A stretch of DNA of 64,000 nucleotides from JAWPMT01 sp965267435 (GCA_965267435.1 OZ253960.1:4092001-4156000); one strand, 5' to 3'; shown: positions 1 through 9,307, counted from the first letter of the stretch. A program made the numbers and translations. The notes: generated from the sequence alone by a model not told the origin.

Positions 1-38
1 GTGATAGATGGTAAGTTGGAGGTTATGAGGGGTATCCT

Positions 39-1529
39 TCAGCCCAACTGATAGATGGGTAGCGAAAAAGAGAAGGTGGTTCCGCCATTGGGGCGGCTGA
101 AAACACTGATTGTGGAATCGTGAATCTCCATGATCTTCTTCACTATGGCCAATCCCAGACCCGCACCCACCTGCTCTTGTCCATTCTTGGCCTGCCTGTA
201 CCTCTCGAAGATCAAGGCCTGATCTTTTTCAGGGATACCCTGCCCAGTATCCTTTATGAGTATCTCCACTTCCTGTTCATGGCTTCTCAACTGCATCGAG
301 ATAGAACCCCCATCAGGTGTGAATTTCACGGCGTTGTCCATCAGATTTTGAATAGCTCGCTCCACCAAACCCAGATCGGCAAAGACCAATGGCAGCTTCT
401 CTTCCACCTCCAGGGACAACTTTATATCCTTTTTCCCGGCGAGAATATGGTACTGCATGTACAAATCGCTCACAAGCTCGCTGATCACAAACGGCTCCTT
501 CACGGGCTCTATCTGATTAGCCTCCAGCTTGGAGTACTCAAATAGCTGAGAGACCAACTTGGAAAGGCGCTCGGTGCTATCATACACTATTTGCAGGTAG
601 GTCTCTTGCTCTTCAGGGGAGAGATGTGACCTTTTGATCTGCAAAGTCTCCACGTAGCCTTGCATCACTGACAAGGGCGTACGAAGATCGTGAGAGATAT
701 TGGCAATCAACTCGCGCCGGAGATTCTCGACAGACTTGATCTTCTCAATATTGTCCAGAATCGTAGTCGCCATCGAATTGTAAGTCGTGGCCAACAGTGC
801 CAGATCTTGCTTTTCAGCATTTTCTATTCGGTAGTGCAGGTCGCCTTCCTTGAATCGGTTAGTGGCATGAATGATCTCCCTGAGATTTCGGGTGAGGTAC
901 CAGATGGCCAGAGTCCCAAGCAAGGCCACAAACAAAAGCGTGAGCAAAGATGTGCCTACGCCCAGCCTTAAAACATAGCTTGACAGGAGGGAATCCCCGA
1001 CTGTCGCAAACTCTTCTCCCGCCAGGACGATATAGATGTAGCCCGCAGCACCGTCGGTATCAAAATGAGCCGCCGAAAAGATCTTGCGTCTGTCCCTGTT
1101 CCTGGGATCATCACCCAGGATGAAATTCTGACCTCCATCAGCAATAAATGCCCGCACCGGATCGAGGTCCACGTACGTCTTGGGGGACTCTGCTGAGCTG
1201 TGATCCAAAACTACGGAATACAAGACCTTGCCATCCAAGCCAAGGAGGTACACTTCTATTCCGCGATTGACCGCCATCATATCGTGCATCAAGTCACCAA
1301 AAAGGGCCTTATTTACCTCGCCACTCTCCAGAAATGGTCGCTGGTTTTGAAACTTCTCCTCAATCAAATGCTGGGCAAGGTTGGCATTGAGTCGCTGCTC
1401 GGTCTCCAGATGATACTTATTGGCAAAGTAGATCGTGGTACCCACATAGCTGGCGGCAGCAAGGAAAATGATGAGCAGAAAAGAAATGATCAGCTTCGTG
1501 ATCATTCGGTTGGAAACGGTCCGTCGCAT
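39..1529 (-). CDS. Sensor histidine kinase (HAMP-HisKA-HATPase)
   Basis: Membrane sensor kinase that should phosphorylate the response regulator encoded just upstream. From the start chosen here, an N-terminal membrane segment lies at about residues 9-32, a periplasmic sensor region follows, and a second membrane segment lies near 190-213. Then come a HAMP linker, the HisKA box ISHDLRTPLS carrying the phospho-acceptor His, and a HATPase domain with N, G1 (DTGQGIP) and G2 (GAGLGLAIV) boxes. The reading frame is open to an ATG at 1568, but that would overlap the regulator by 35 bases. The ATG at 1529 sits five bases after the regulator's stop and gives a normal basic N-terminus before the first membrane segment. 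The ligand is unknown. Confidence 0.93.
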   Translation of the reverse strand: MRRTVSNRMITKLIISFLLIIFLAAASYVGTTIYFANKYHLETEQRLNANLAQHLIEEKFQNQRPFLESGEVNKALFGDLMHDMMAVNRGIEVYLLGLDGKVLYSVVLDHSSAESPKTYVDLDPVRAFIADGGQNFILGDDPRNRDRRKIFSAAHFDTDGAAGYIYIVLAGEEFATVGDSLLSSYVLRLGVGTSLLTLLFVALLGTLAIWYLTRNLREIIHATNRFKEGDLHYRIENAEKQDLALLATTYNSMATTILDNIEKIKSVENLRRELIANISHDLRTPLSVMQGYVETLQIKRSHLSPEEQETYLQIVYDSTERLSKLVSQLFEYSKLEANQIEPVKEPFVISELVSDLYMQYHILAGKKDIKLSLEVEEKLPLVFADLGLVERAIQNLMDNAVKFTPDGGSISMQLRSHEQEVEILIKDTGQGIPEKDQALIFERYRQAKNGQEQVGAGLGLAIVKKIMEIHDSTISVFSRPNGGTTFSFSLPIYQLG

Positions 1530-1533
1530 AGAA

Positions 1534-2238
1534 TTAGTCAAGCTCCTCATTGAATTTGTATCCCACACCCCATGTAGTCAAGATGTACTGCGGATTGGCC
1601 ATGTCGGGCTCGATCTTGGCGCGCAGCCTGTTGATATGTGAGTTGACGGTATGCTCGTACCCCTCAAAATCGTAACCCCATACAAGACTCAGTAGCCTTG
1701 AGCGATTATAGCTCTTCCCAGGGTTAGACGCCAATACGACAAGTAGCTCGAATTCCTTAGGAGACAACTCCACTCGCTGGGAGTCGAGGGTAACTTTTCG
1801 CATCTCAATGTCGATCACCAGTTGCCCAAACCGCAGTACTTTGCTGTTCTGGGCCTCCATGCTCTCACGTATCATCTTTGTCCTGCGAAACATCGCTTTG
1901 ACCCTGGCAATGAACTCACGCACGCTGAACGGCTTGGTGAGATAGTCATCGGCACCCACTTCCAAACCGAGCACTCTGTCAATTTCCTCCGATCTCGCCG
2001 TCAACATCAAAATTGGCGTCGTAACAGCATTCGCCCGAAGTTTTTGGCACACCTCAATACCATCGATTTCTGGTAGCATGACATCCAGAATAATCAAGTC
2101 AGGTGTCATCGTCAGCGCTTGTTCGAGGCCCGAAGCACCATCATAAGCCTTCTCTACATGACAATCCAGGTCATTGAGGTGTATCTCAAGGAGATTCACA
2201 ATCTCCTTGTCATCTTCTACAACTAATACATTTTTCAT
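1534..2238 (-). CDS. OmpR/PhoB-family response regulator
   Basis: DNA-binding response regulator of 234 residues. The receiver domain (about 1-120) has the acidic pair EDD near the N-terminus, the phospho-acceptor Asp in LIILDVMLPEIDG and the conserved Lys in LTKPFSV. The C-terminal half is a winged-helix Trans_reg_C domain ending in the typical TTWGVGYKF. It is the first gene of a two-gene operon with the sensor kinase, whose start lies five bases after this stop. Two direct copies of GTGATACTT lie roughly 20 and 35 bases upstream of the start and could be an autoregulatory site or part of the promoter. The regulon is unknown. Confidence 0.95.
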   Translation of the reverse strand: MKNVLVVEDDKEIVNLLEIHLNDLDCHVEKAYDGASGLEQALTMTPDLIILDVMLPEIDGIEVCQKLRANAVTTPILMLTARSEEIDRVLGLEVGADDYLTKPFSVREFIARVKAMFRRTKMIRESMEAQNSKVLRFGQLVIDIEMRKVTLDSQRVELSPKEFELLVVLASNPGKSYNRSRLLSLVWGYDFEGYEHTVNSHINRLRAKIEPDMANPQYILTTWGVGYKFNEELD

Positions 2239-2496
2239 TACTGCCAGTCAAAGAACCTTGATAAGTATCACAGAAGTATCACGATTCCGTGACAAATCGG
2301 TTCACATTAGCTGACCGTTGTGTCCGGACGCCAACCTTTGCCCACCGAAAAAGAAGTGCAATAAATCATATAATTCTGGTTGTCAGGCAATTACAAACCA
2401 ACACAGTCTACTTATCGATTATTTTGTTTTTTGATCAATCTGTGATCGTTTGGTGATCTCTCGCCCGTTGATTTGGTCAAACGAAAAAATGAAGTG
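2239..2496. promoter_or_regulatory. Divergent intergenic region, promoters for regulator and lipoprotein
   Basis: This 258-base gap separates the minus-strand regulator from the plus-strand lipoprotein and must hold both promoters. On the minus strand the direct repeat GTGATACTT contains TACTTCTG, one mismatch from the Bacteroidota -7 element TAnnTTTG. On the plus side an AT-rich stretch near 2408-2440 is the likely promoter region, but I see no exact match. No RNA gene is apparent. Confidence 0.35.
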
Positions 2497-3372
2497 ATGA
2501 AAAAAATTTTGACACTGATGATAGCAGCGGGATTTCTAGCGACTTCCTGCAGTGATGACGACGCAGACGAACCAGCCAACGGTTCACTGACATTGAACCT
2601 TTCCGGGCTCGAAGATCTGGGAGCAGGGTTCTTGTATGAAGGATGGGTAATTGTAGATGGAAGTCCAGTGACTACAGGCACATTCTCCGTATCGGCCAGT
2701 GGCGACTTATCTCAAACAGCCTTTGAGGTCGCAGCGGATGACTTAGCCAATGCCACGGCATTTGTATTGTCCATTGAGCCCGATCCAGATCCAGATCCAG
2801 CCCCCGCAGCAACTAAGATGCTAATGGGTGAGTTTTCCGGAAACAGCGCAACGGTCAACTCGGGAATTGTAGGTGATTTCAGTAACTCCACAGGCCTTTT
2901 CTTCCTGCGCACTCCTACCGACGAGACAGATGGTAACAACAACAACGATGAGAATGGTGTGTGGTTTGGAAACCCCGGTATGCCACCTACTGCTTCGTTG
3001 GAACTCCCGACACTTCCGGAAGGGTGGGCTTATGAAGGCTGGGTAGTCGGCGACGGCGGCCCCATCACAACGGGTACGTTCACCGCTTTTGATGCGGCAG
3101 ATGATGATGCACCTTACAGCGGCACAGAAGCAGCCGGTCCACCGGTACCTGGTGAAGACTTCTTTCTGAACGCCCCCTCAGGCGAGTCATTTCCCCTGGA
3201 TGTTCGCGGCCGTACCGTGGTGATCTCGGTAGAGCCAGTACCCGATAACTCTCCAGCGCCATTTTCCATGAAACCCTTGCTCGGGACTGCCGGACAAGAA
3301 ACAGCACCATCAACGCACACTCTAAGTCCAAATCTCGCCTCTTTGCCTACAGGAACAGTGACAAGAAACTAG
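2497..3372 (+). CDS. Lipoprotein with a duplicated YEGW domain
   Basis: Predicted lipoprotein of 291 residues. The start at 2497 gives a clean lipoprotein signal with the lipobox LATSC (Cys18); the open frame runs back to 2473, but those residues do not improve the signal. After an acidic linker the protein contains two copies of one domain, recognisable by YEGWVI.DG.P.TTGTF near residue 50 and YEGWVV.DG.P.TTGTF near residue 190. A motif of this kind occurs in secreted Bacteroidota proteins that I loosely relate to the C-terminal domain of anti-sigma-K factors. I cannot assign a function. A Rho-independent terminator follows at 3431-3458. Confidence 0.8.
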   Translation: MKKILTLMIAAGFLATSCSDDDADEPANGSLTLNLSGLEDLGAGFLYEGWVIVDGSPVTTGTFSVSASGDLSQTAFEVAADDLANATAFVLSIEPDPDPDPAPAATKMLMGEFSGNSATVNSGIVGDFSNSTGLFFLRTPTDETDGNNNNDENGVWFGNPGMPPTASLELPTLPEGWAYEGWVVGDGGPITTGTFTAFDAADDDAPYSGTEAAGPPVPGEDFFLNAPSGESFPLDVRGRTVVISVEPVPDNSPAPFSMKPLLGTAGQETAPSTHTLSPNLASLPTGTVTRN

Positions 3373-3430
3373 TCAGGTGGATTATCATGAGTGATGACTG
3401 TCCGGCAGTTGTCGAAGTTGTATGATTGGA

Positions 3431-3458
3431 GGCCCTCGCCAGCGCGGGGGCCTTTTTT
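3431..3458 (+). terminator. Rho-independent terminator
   Basis: A 9-bp stem (GGCCCTCGC with GCGGGGGCC, one G-T pair) closes a 4-base loop and is followed by six T. It ends the lipoprotein transcript and separates it from the sulfite dehydrogenase operon, which starts 62 bases further on. Confidence 0.85.
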
Positions 3459-3519
3459 GCTTCCCCGATTTTCCTCAGGACGTTTGGCACAAGTTTCGAC
3501 ACCGCGTTATCTTGTCGCT

Positions 3520-4734
3520 ATGACCAAGAGAAGAGACTTCTTGCGCCTGTCACTGGCATCAGCCGCGGGCTTATCTACCGTACCGGTGGTTTATGCCAAG
3601 TACCTCCCAAAAGAGCTCGAGCTGCTAGGCCAGCAAGACCCCTATCAGCTCTTTAGTAAGCATCCTGACATGGTGCTGCTCAATGACCGACCATGGAATA
3701 TGGAGGCCCAGGCGCATCTACTGAACGATATTGTGACTCCCGCAGACAGGATGTTTATCCGCAACAACGGACTCATACCGAATAATATTGACCCCAGTAC
3801 CTGGACACTGACAATTGATGGGGAGTCGGTACGGGAGCCAAAGACCTACACCCTGGCCGAGCTCAAATCGCGATTCAGGAAATATACGCATCAACTGACG
3901 CTCGAGTGTGGCGGCAATGGCAGAAGCGAGTTCAACCCTCCTGCGAAGGGCAACCAGTGGACCATTGGAGCTGTATCCTGCGCCGAATGGTCGGGTTTGC
4001 GACTGGCGGACCTCCTCGATGATGTGGGAATACTGGATAGCGCTGTGTACGTCGGGTACTATGCAGCCGACGATCACCTCAGCAGAGACCCAAACAAAGA
4101 GCCAATCTCCCGGGGGATCCCAATGGCCAAAGCACTACAACCTGAAACACTGGTGGCCTACGAAATGAATGGTGAGAACATTCCGCTGGCACACGGCCAT
4201 CCCCTCAGACTGGTGGCAGGCGGCTGGCCGGCATCGGCCTCTGGAAAATGGATCAATAGATTGGCCATCAGGGATCAAGTCCATGATGGTGAAAAAATGG
4301 GTGGCTCATCCTATCGGGTGCCTTGCGAGCCAGTCGCACCAGGCACAATCGTGGCAGATGAGGATATGTGCATCATCGAGTCCATGCCTGTAAAGTCACT
4401 AATCACAACCCCTAAGACGGGCGCCATCATCTCCGAAGGCGCTACCCTCGCGGCGGGTGGTCATGCGTGGGCCGGGGAACTGGAAGTCAAAAGCATGGAA
4501 TACTCCATCGACTTCGGCGCTACATGGCAACCGTGCGAGCTGGCTGCTCCTGCGAATCGCTTGGCATGGCAGCGCTGGCAAGCTGACATCCAATTCCCTG
4601 AAAAGGGCTACTATGAAGTATGGAGTCGCGCGACCGATGAAAAAGGAACTAGCCAGCCTATGGTGCTCCCCGGCTGGAATCCTAAAGGGTATCTCAATAA
4701 CGCTTGCCATCGCATAGCCATAATGGTGTCTTAG
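3520..4734 (+). CDS. Sulfite dehydrogenase, molybdopterin subunit (SorA/sulfite oxidase family)
   Basis: Periplasmic molybdenum enzyme of the sulfite oxidase family, expected to oxidise sulfite to sulfate. The start at 3520 gives a twin-arginine signal (TKRRDFLRLSLASAAGL) as needed for export of a folded cofactor enzyme; the frame is open upstream to 3391, but that would place the signal internally and overlap the terminator. The Moco-binding domain carries the ligand Cys130 in LTLECGGNGR. The C-terminal third resembles the Mo-co dimerisation domain (SMEYSIDFGATWQP). The mature length of about 380 residues fits SorA-type enzymes. The cytochrome gene starts two bases after the stop, so electrons probably pass to that heme. 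Sulfite specificity is inferred from family and context. Confidence 0.9.
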   Translation: MTKRRDFLRLSLASAAGLSTVPVVYAKYLPKELELLGQQDPYQLFSKHPDMVLLNDRPWNMEAQAHLLNDIVTPADRMFIRNNGLIPNNIDPSTWTLTIDGESVREPKTYTLAELKSRFRKYTHQLTLECGGNGRSEFNPPAKGNQWTIGAVSCAEWSGLRLADLLDDVGILDSAVYVGYYAADDHLSRDPNKEPISRGIPMAKALQPETLVAYEMNGENIPLAHGHPLRLVAGGWPASASGKWINRLAIRDQVHDGEKMGGSSYRVPCEPVAPGTIVADEDMCIIESMPVKSLITTPKTGAIISEGATLAAGGHAWAGELEVKSMEYSIDFGATWQPCELAAPANRLAWQRWQADIQFPEKGYYEVWSRATDEKGTSQPMVLPGWNPKGYLNNACHRIAIMVS

Positions 4735-4736
4735 GA

Positions 4737-5210
4737 ATGGAAGATAAGCACCAACAAAAGCCATCGAAGACCTGGGCATACATTCTGGGTAGCCTTGCGA
4801 TGATTCTAGTACTACTACTCGGTGGGACATTGTACGATTTCCTGGGAAAGCAGGAGTCGATGTCCACTGAGAACGAACCTAAGATGGCCCCAGTACCAGA
4901 GGGCCTACTCCAAGACGTCAAGGACGGGATCCATGAACCTACGGGCTTCGTCGCCGATCAGGGATTGGAGCTGGTCATTGCTAATTGTACAGGCTGCCAT
5001 AGTGCCAAGCTTGTGACTCAAAACCGCGCTACGCGAGAGGGATGGCTGGGAATGATCCGCTGGATGCAGGCGACACAAAATTTGTGGGACCTGGGGCCGA
5101 ATGAAGAGGCGATTGTCACCTACCTGGCAAAGCACTACGCCCCCAGCTACGAAGGTCGGCGTCGAAATTTGGAGGACATCGAATGGTACGAACTGAGCGA
5201 TCAGAAATGA
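4737..5210 (+). CDS. Membrane-anchored monoheme cytochrome c (SorB-like)
   Basis: Cytochrome c of 157 residues. An N-terminal membrane anchor spans about residues 15-35, followed by a linker and a heme c domain with the binding motif CTGCH (Cys84, Cys87, His88). The gene begins two bases after the stop of the molybdopterin subunit, so the pair is almost certainly co-translated and the protein is the natural electron acceptor of the sulfite dehydrogenase. The start at 4737 was chosen over an in-frame ATG at 4704 that overlaps the upstream gene. The axial sixth ligand is not obvious. The anchor suggests delivery of electrons to membrane-bound respiration rather than to a soluble partner. Confidence 0.88.
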   Translation: MEDKHQQKPSKTWAYILGSLAMILVLLLGGTLYDFLGKQESMSTENEPKMAPVPEGLLQDVKDGIHEPTGFVADQGLELVIANCTGCHSAKLVTQNRATREGWLGMIRWMQATQNLWDLGPNEEAIVTYLAKHYAPSYEGRRRNLEDIEWYELSDQK

Positions 5211-5244
5211 GAACTTTTGCTCGAGGCATGAAGTTTTTGAGATA

Positions 5245-6129
5245 ATGGAGTACTGGAAAATCATCAAGGACGGCTATACTGGCTATGCCAACTACCTCTG
5301 GCAAGAGATCACACACCCATCCTGGCACAACTATTTCTATTGGCTGATTGGCGTGTCTGCCTTCTTCCTGGTGCTGGAGTGGGCTAAACCCTGGAGGAAA
5401 GAACAGGCAAGGTTCCGCAAGGACTTCTGGCTGGACTTCTTCTACATGTTCTTCAATTTCTTCCTATTCTCCCTCATCATTTACAATGCAGCCTCGATGG
5501 TCGTTGTCCACTTCTTTCGGGATGCGCTGCGAGCCATTGGTATTGAGAACCTGCTCCTTGTCAATGTCCTTACCTGGCCCACGTGGCTGCACTTGTTAGT
5601 GGGATTTATCATCCGTGATTTCGTGCAATGGTGGACACATCGGCTCCTTCACCGATCGCCCACTTTGTGGCAGTACCACAAGGTGCATCACTCCGTAGAG
5701 CAAATGGGCTTTGCAGCACACCTGCGATACCATTGGATGGAGAATGTGGTCTACCGCACCATCGAATACATCCCATTGGCTTTGATTGGTATCGGACTGA
5801 GAGACTTCTTCATCATACACATTTTCACACTCGCGATCGGTCACTTCAATCACTCCAATTTCAGGATCAACCTGGGACCGCTGAAATATATTTTCAACAA
5901 TCCGCAGATGCACATCTGGCATCATGCCTATGATCTGCCGGAAGAAAAGAAATATGGAGTGAACTTCGGCATCTCGCTGAGCCTGTGGGACTATCTGTTT
6001 GGCACCGATTACATCCCCAAAGATGGACGCGATATCCGGTTGGGCTTCCCGGGAGTCGAGAAGTTCCCCAAAGGATTTTTTGGCCAAAATCTTTACGGTT
6101 TTTGGAAAAAGAAATCCTCGACTTCGTAG
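5245..6129 (+). CDS. Sterol desaturase / fatty acid hydroxylase family membrane protein
   Basis: Integral membrane di-iron oxygenase of 294 residues. Several hydrophobic segments flank the histidine clusters of the fatty acid hydroxylase superfamily: HRLLH, HKVHH, HFNHSN and HIWHH. This family hydroxylates or desaturates lipids such as sterols, fatty acids, carotenoids or alkylglycerols; the substrate here cannot be read from sequence. It follows the cytochrome gene by 34 bases on the same strand and is probably in the same transcript. No functional link to sulfite oxidation is obvious. The next gene starts about ten bases after this stop. Confidence 0.9.
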   Translation: MEYWKIIKDGYTGYANYLWQEITHPSWHNYFYWLIGVSAFFLVLEWAKPWRKEQARFRKDFWLDFFYMFFNFFLFSLIIYNAASMVVVHFFRDALRAIGIENLLLVNVLTWPTWLHLLVGFIIRDFVQWWTHRLLHRSPTLWQYHKVHHSVEQMGFAAHLRYHWMENVVYRTIEYIPLALIGIGLRDFFIIHIFTLAIGHFNHSNFRINLGPLKYIFNNPQMHIWHHAYDLPEEKKYGVNFGISLSLWDYLFGTDYIPKDGRDIRLGFPGVEKFPKGFFGQNLYGFWKKKSSTS

Positions 6130-6139
6130 GTTGCACGGT

Positions 6140-8170
6140 GTGCTACCGAAACCTCTTCCCTACCTAACAGCCCTCAGCGCGCTTTTTCTGTGGGCTTGCG
6201 CCAATGAGCGTGGCTCCGAACTAACAGAGCGGCCCGGCCAAATCCAGCCAGTACCCTTCCACGAGGTGGAGCTCGACGACAGCTTTTGGCGTCCACGAAT
6301 GCAAACCCAGGAAGAGGTCCTCATCCCTTTTGCTTTTGACAAAGTAAAGCCCGCCATTGATGCACTGAAAATGACAGGCGACTACCTCGCTGGCGATGAG
6401 ACCGCTCTTCCGAAGCCGCACCGCTACCAATCCTCTGATCTGTACAAGATCATGGAAGGCGCGGCCTACATCCTCCGCCAAAATCCAGAGAACATCGAGC
6501 TTGAAAACAAGATGGATAGCATCATCGATATCATCGCCAATGCCCAGCAGGAGGACGGCTACCTGTACGTGCCTCATATTACCGGAGTAGCCAAAGGCCA
6601 CGCCGCCTGGGGTGGAGGTGGCATGGGCGATCGACCTTATTCGTGGGTAGTACACAGCCACGAGTTGTACAACATGGGGCACATGTATGAGGCCGCCATC
6701 GCCTACTATCAGGCCACTGGTAAAGACAAATGGCTGAACGTAGCGGTGAAGAACGCACAGCATATCAATCGCGTATTCTTTGAGGGCGACCCGGCCTACA
6801 ATAACGGGGTACCTATCAACCAGGCACCCGGCCACCAGGAACTGGAAATTGCTTTAGCCAAACTTTACCGGGTTACGGCAGACACGCTTTACCTCAACAT
6901 GGCGCAGCGGTTCCTGGATATTAGAGGTGTTTCCTACATCCCAGATGGAGATCAGTACCTATCCCCCACCTATGCCCAGCAACACTTGCCGGTCGCCCAA
7001 CAAAAGGAAGCAGTGGGGCACGCCGTTCGGGCGGCTTATATGTACTCGGCGATGGCCGACATATCTGCCCTAAAGGGCACGAGGGAGTATGAGGACGCCT
7101 TGACCCACATCTGGCAGGACATCGTCGACCGGAAGATGAGTATAACGGGTGGCCTTGGTGCAGTCAGGGGTATCGAGGGATTTGGTGCACCTTTTCGCCT
7201 TCCAAATAGGGAGGCGCACAATGAGACCTGTGCTGCTGTAGGAAATGTCATGTTCAACTATCGGCTGTTTCTCATGACCGGTGAGGCCAAATTCCTTGAT
7301 ATAGCGGAAGTAGCACTATTCAACAATGCCCTAGCCGGTGTTAATCTCCAGGGAGATCGCTTCTTTTATGTCAACCCCCTGGAAGCGGACGGGATCTACG
7401 ACTTCAACCATGGTTCCGCGGGCAGGTCCCCATGGTTCAATACCGCCTGTTGTCCTTCAAACCTGGCGCGGCTGGTGCCACAAATTGCGGGAATGATGTA
7501 CGCTGTTGACCGGCGCTCCATCTACATCACACTCTTCAGCTCAAGTAAAACGACCCTCCAAGTTGGCGATACGCGCGTGACCATCACACAAAAAACGGAT
7601 TATCCATTTGATGGCACAGTGGTCTTAAGAGTCGATCCAGATTTGCCTTCTCGCTTCGCCATTCGGTTACGTATGCCCACCTGGTCCGGGACCGGTCAGT
7701 TTGTACCAGGGGAGCTTTATAGCTACATCAATCCAACCAGTGCAACACCCGAAGTCAAAATCAATGGGGTTACGAATACCGGATATGAGCAACAGGATGG
7801 CTTTCTCGTGTTGTCCCGAGAATGGGAGCAAGGAGATGAGGTGCAACTGACCTTGCCTATGCCAGTGCAATTCTCGCGGGCTACAGAACAGATTGAGGAA
7901 ACAAGAAATAAAGTCGCTATCACACGAGGCCCACTGCTCTATTGCGCGGAGGGACTGGATAATGATGTTGATATTTTCAAAGCCACGATCGATCCCCAAT
8001 TGGCGGAGGTCGCGGTTGGGAAGTTCGATGGCGGGATTATGAACGGCATCCCAAGCTTGACACTACACTCCGGAGAAAACAGAGCGTCTCTGGAGTTGGT
8101 CCCTTATTATGCGTGGAACAACCGAGGGGATGGTGCTATGGCAGTTTGGATCCACAAAGGAGACCAATAG
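6140..8170 (+). CDS. Glycoside hydrolase family 127 (beta-L-arabinofuranosidase-like) lipoprotein
   Basis: Predicted exported glycosidase of 676 residues in the GH127 (DUF1680) family, whose best-known activity is release of beta-L-arabinofuranose from plant glycans. The family's zinc/nucleophile residues are present: HNETC (Glu362, Cys364) and ACCPSN (Cys437, Cys438). A (alpha/alpha)6 barrel region is followed by beta domains. I start it at the GTG at 6140, which yields a hydrophobic N-terminus with a lipobox-like LFLWAC; a TTG at 6131 is also possible. The longer frame back to 5999 lies inside the previous gene and is unlikely. The neighbours are not polysaccharide-utilisation genes (no SusC/SusD), so the substrate is uncertain. 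Confidence 0.88.
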   Translation: MLPKPLPYLTALSALFLWACANERGSELTERPGQIQPVPFHEVELDDSFWRPRMQTQEEVLIPFAFDKVKPAIDALKMTGDYLAGDETALPKPHRYQSSDLYKIMEGAAYILRQNPENIELENKMDSIIDIIANAQQEDGYLYVPHITGVAKGHAAWGGGGMGDRPYSWVVHSHELYNMGHMYEAAIAYYQATGKDKWLNVAVKNAQHINRVFFEGDPAYNNGVPINQAPGHQELEIALAKLYRVTADTLYLNMAQRFLDIRGVSYIPDGDQYLSPTYAQQHLPVAQQKEAVGHAVRAAYMYSAMADISALKGTREYEDALTHIWQDIVDRKMSITGGLGAVRGIEGFGAPFRLPNREAHNETCAAVGNVMFNYRLFLMTGEAKFLDIAEVALFNNALAGVNLQGDRFFYVNPLEADGIYDFNHGSAGRSPWFNTACCPSNLARLVPQIAGMMYAVDRRSIYITLFSSSKTTLQVGDTRVTITQKTDYPFDGTVVLRVDPDLPSRFAIRLRMPTWSGTGQFVPGELYSYINPTSATPEVKINGVTNTGYEQQDGFLVLSREWEQGDEVQLTLPMPVQFSRATEQIEETRNKVAITRGPLLYCAEGLDNDVDIFKATIDPQLAEVAVGKFDGGIMNGIPSLTLHSGENRASLELVPYYAWNNRGDGAMAVWIHKGDQ

Positions 8171-8243
8171 GGCGCACTCGATCAACATCCACTGTCCGTT
8201 ATTCGCTGACTATTTCCTAAATTCCCCCTTAAACCCAAAAACT

Positions 8244-8819
8244 ATGAAATCCATCCTCTCCACAGGCCTTCTTTGGTTCTCCATCCTCGCCCATGGGCAG
8301 GAGATCGCCAATGCGGAAGCACAGATCGAACAGGCGCTTCTTGCTGCCCCGGAAGCACAACGTGAGGGGGCCGTTGTATTAGGCTACGATGAAAGTGGCC
8401 AGCTCGTCACGTTGCGAGAAGGGACCAATGAGCTGATTTGCCTGGCAAGAGACCCTCAATCCAAAGGCTTTAGCGTGGCCTGCTATCACAAAGAACTCGA
8501 TTCGTTCATGGCCCGAGGAAGGGCTCTGAAGGCAGAAGGGAAGGAATTTCAGGAGATTTTCGATATCAGGGAAGAAGAAGTAAAATCGGGTAAGCTGGAG
8601 ATCCCAAACAATAGCTCGCTGATGGTATGTACCGGGGACATGGATCCAGAAACGGGTGAAGTGACCAATACGTACGTCCGCTACGTCGTGTACATCCCCT
8701 TCGCAACAGGAGCCACTACTGGCCTTTCCGAAACACCCCTCGCACCGGGTTTGCCCTGGCTCATGAACGCTGGCACTCATCGAGCCCACATAATGATCAC
8801 TCCGAAGAGAGATAAATGA
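8244..8819 (+). CDS. Secreted protein of unknown function
   Basis: 191-residue protein with an N-terminal signal peptide (MKSILSTGLLWFSILAHGQ). I do not recognise a domain. Mature features are a charged helical stretch near residues 90-120 and a C-terminal GTHRAHIMITP segment. The frame is open upstream to 8109, inside the glycosidase, so the ATG at 8244 is preferred for its signal peptide. Its last four bases overlap the start of the rhodanese gene (ATGA), implying translational coupling. Confidence 0.75.
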   Translation: MKSILSTGLLWFSILAHGQEIANAEAQIEQALLAAPEAQREGAVVLGYDESGQLVTLREGTNELICLARDPQSKGFSVACYHKELDSFMARGRALKAEGKEFQEIFDIREEEVKSGKLEIPNNSSLMVCTGDMDPETGEVTNTYVRYVVYIPFATGATTGLSETPLAPGLPWLMNAGTHRAHIMITPKRDK

Positions 8820-9196
8820 AAAGAATGATGACCCTCGCCAATCTCCTATTCCTTACACTGCTTGCTTGTCAGACACAGGGAATCGAAAATATCGACAACG
8901 ATCAACTGCAAGAGCTCTTGAAAGATGAGGATGTGCAGTTGGTGGATGTGCGTACGCCCGAGGAATGGAGTTACGGCCAAATAGAAGGAGCAGCGAAAAT
9001 CGACTTCTATGACCCGGAGTTTCTGACGAAGCTAGAAGAATTTGACAAGGAGAAACCACTGGTATTGTACTGTGCGGCAGGCGGGAGAAGTGCCCAAGCC
9101 GCGTCCAAACTACAGAACACGGGATTTAAGAAAATCTATAACCTGTCAGGAGGATTTCGTGGATGGTCGGCAGCTGGTCTACCCACCGTGAAATAG
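8816..9196 (+). CDS. Rhodanese-like lipoprotein
   Basis: Single-domain rhodanese of 126 residues with a lipoprotein-type signal (LTLLAC, Cys18), so it probably acts at the periplasmic face. The active-site loop CAAGGRS carries the catalytic Cys86 that would accept a sulfane sulfur; DVRTPEEW and the final GGFRGW motifs are typical. It is the last gene of the plus-strand run that begins with sulfite dehydrogenase, and its start overlaps the preceding stop by four bases. A role in periplasmic persulfide or thiosulfate handling is inferred from family and from SorA/SorB upstream. Confidence 0.9.
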   Translation: MKRMMTLANLLFLTLLACQTQGIENIDNDQLQELLKDEDVQLVDVRTPEEWSYGQIEGAAKIDFYDPEFLTKLEEFDKEKPLVLYCAAGGRSAQAASKLQNTGFKKIYNLSGGFRGWSAAGLPTVK

Positions 9197-9232
9197 TACG
9201 TATTTTCTGCATATAACGGCCCTAATCGCTCA

Positions 9233-9257
9233 TCGGGCAAAAGCTGCCATTTACCGA
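9233..9257 (+). promoter_or_regulatory. Upstream dyad of small RNA copy 1
   Basis: 25-base imperfect inverted repeat with half-sites TCGGGCAAA and TTTACCGA. Its centre is 75 bases upstream of the predicted RNA start at 9320, the same distance as in the other three copies. Probable activator site. Confidence 0.65.
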
Positions 9258-9307
9258 CGTATACACACACGTGAGCCATATTTAGCCAGCAACCCCTTCT
9301 AAGGATT

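Noticed and set aside
2473..3372. RHS or SusE-like outer-membrane assignment for the YEGW lipoprotein
   Set aside because: No SusC/SusD neighbours and no matching motifs; only the internal duplication is supported.
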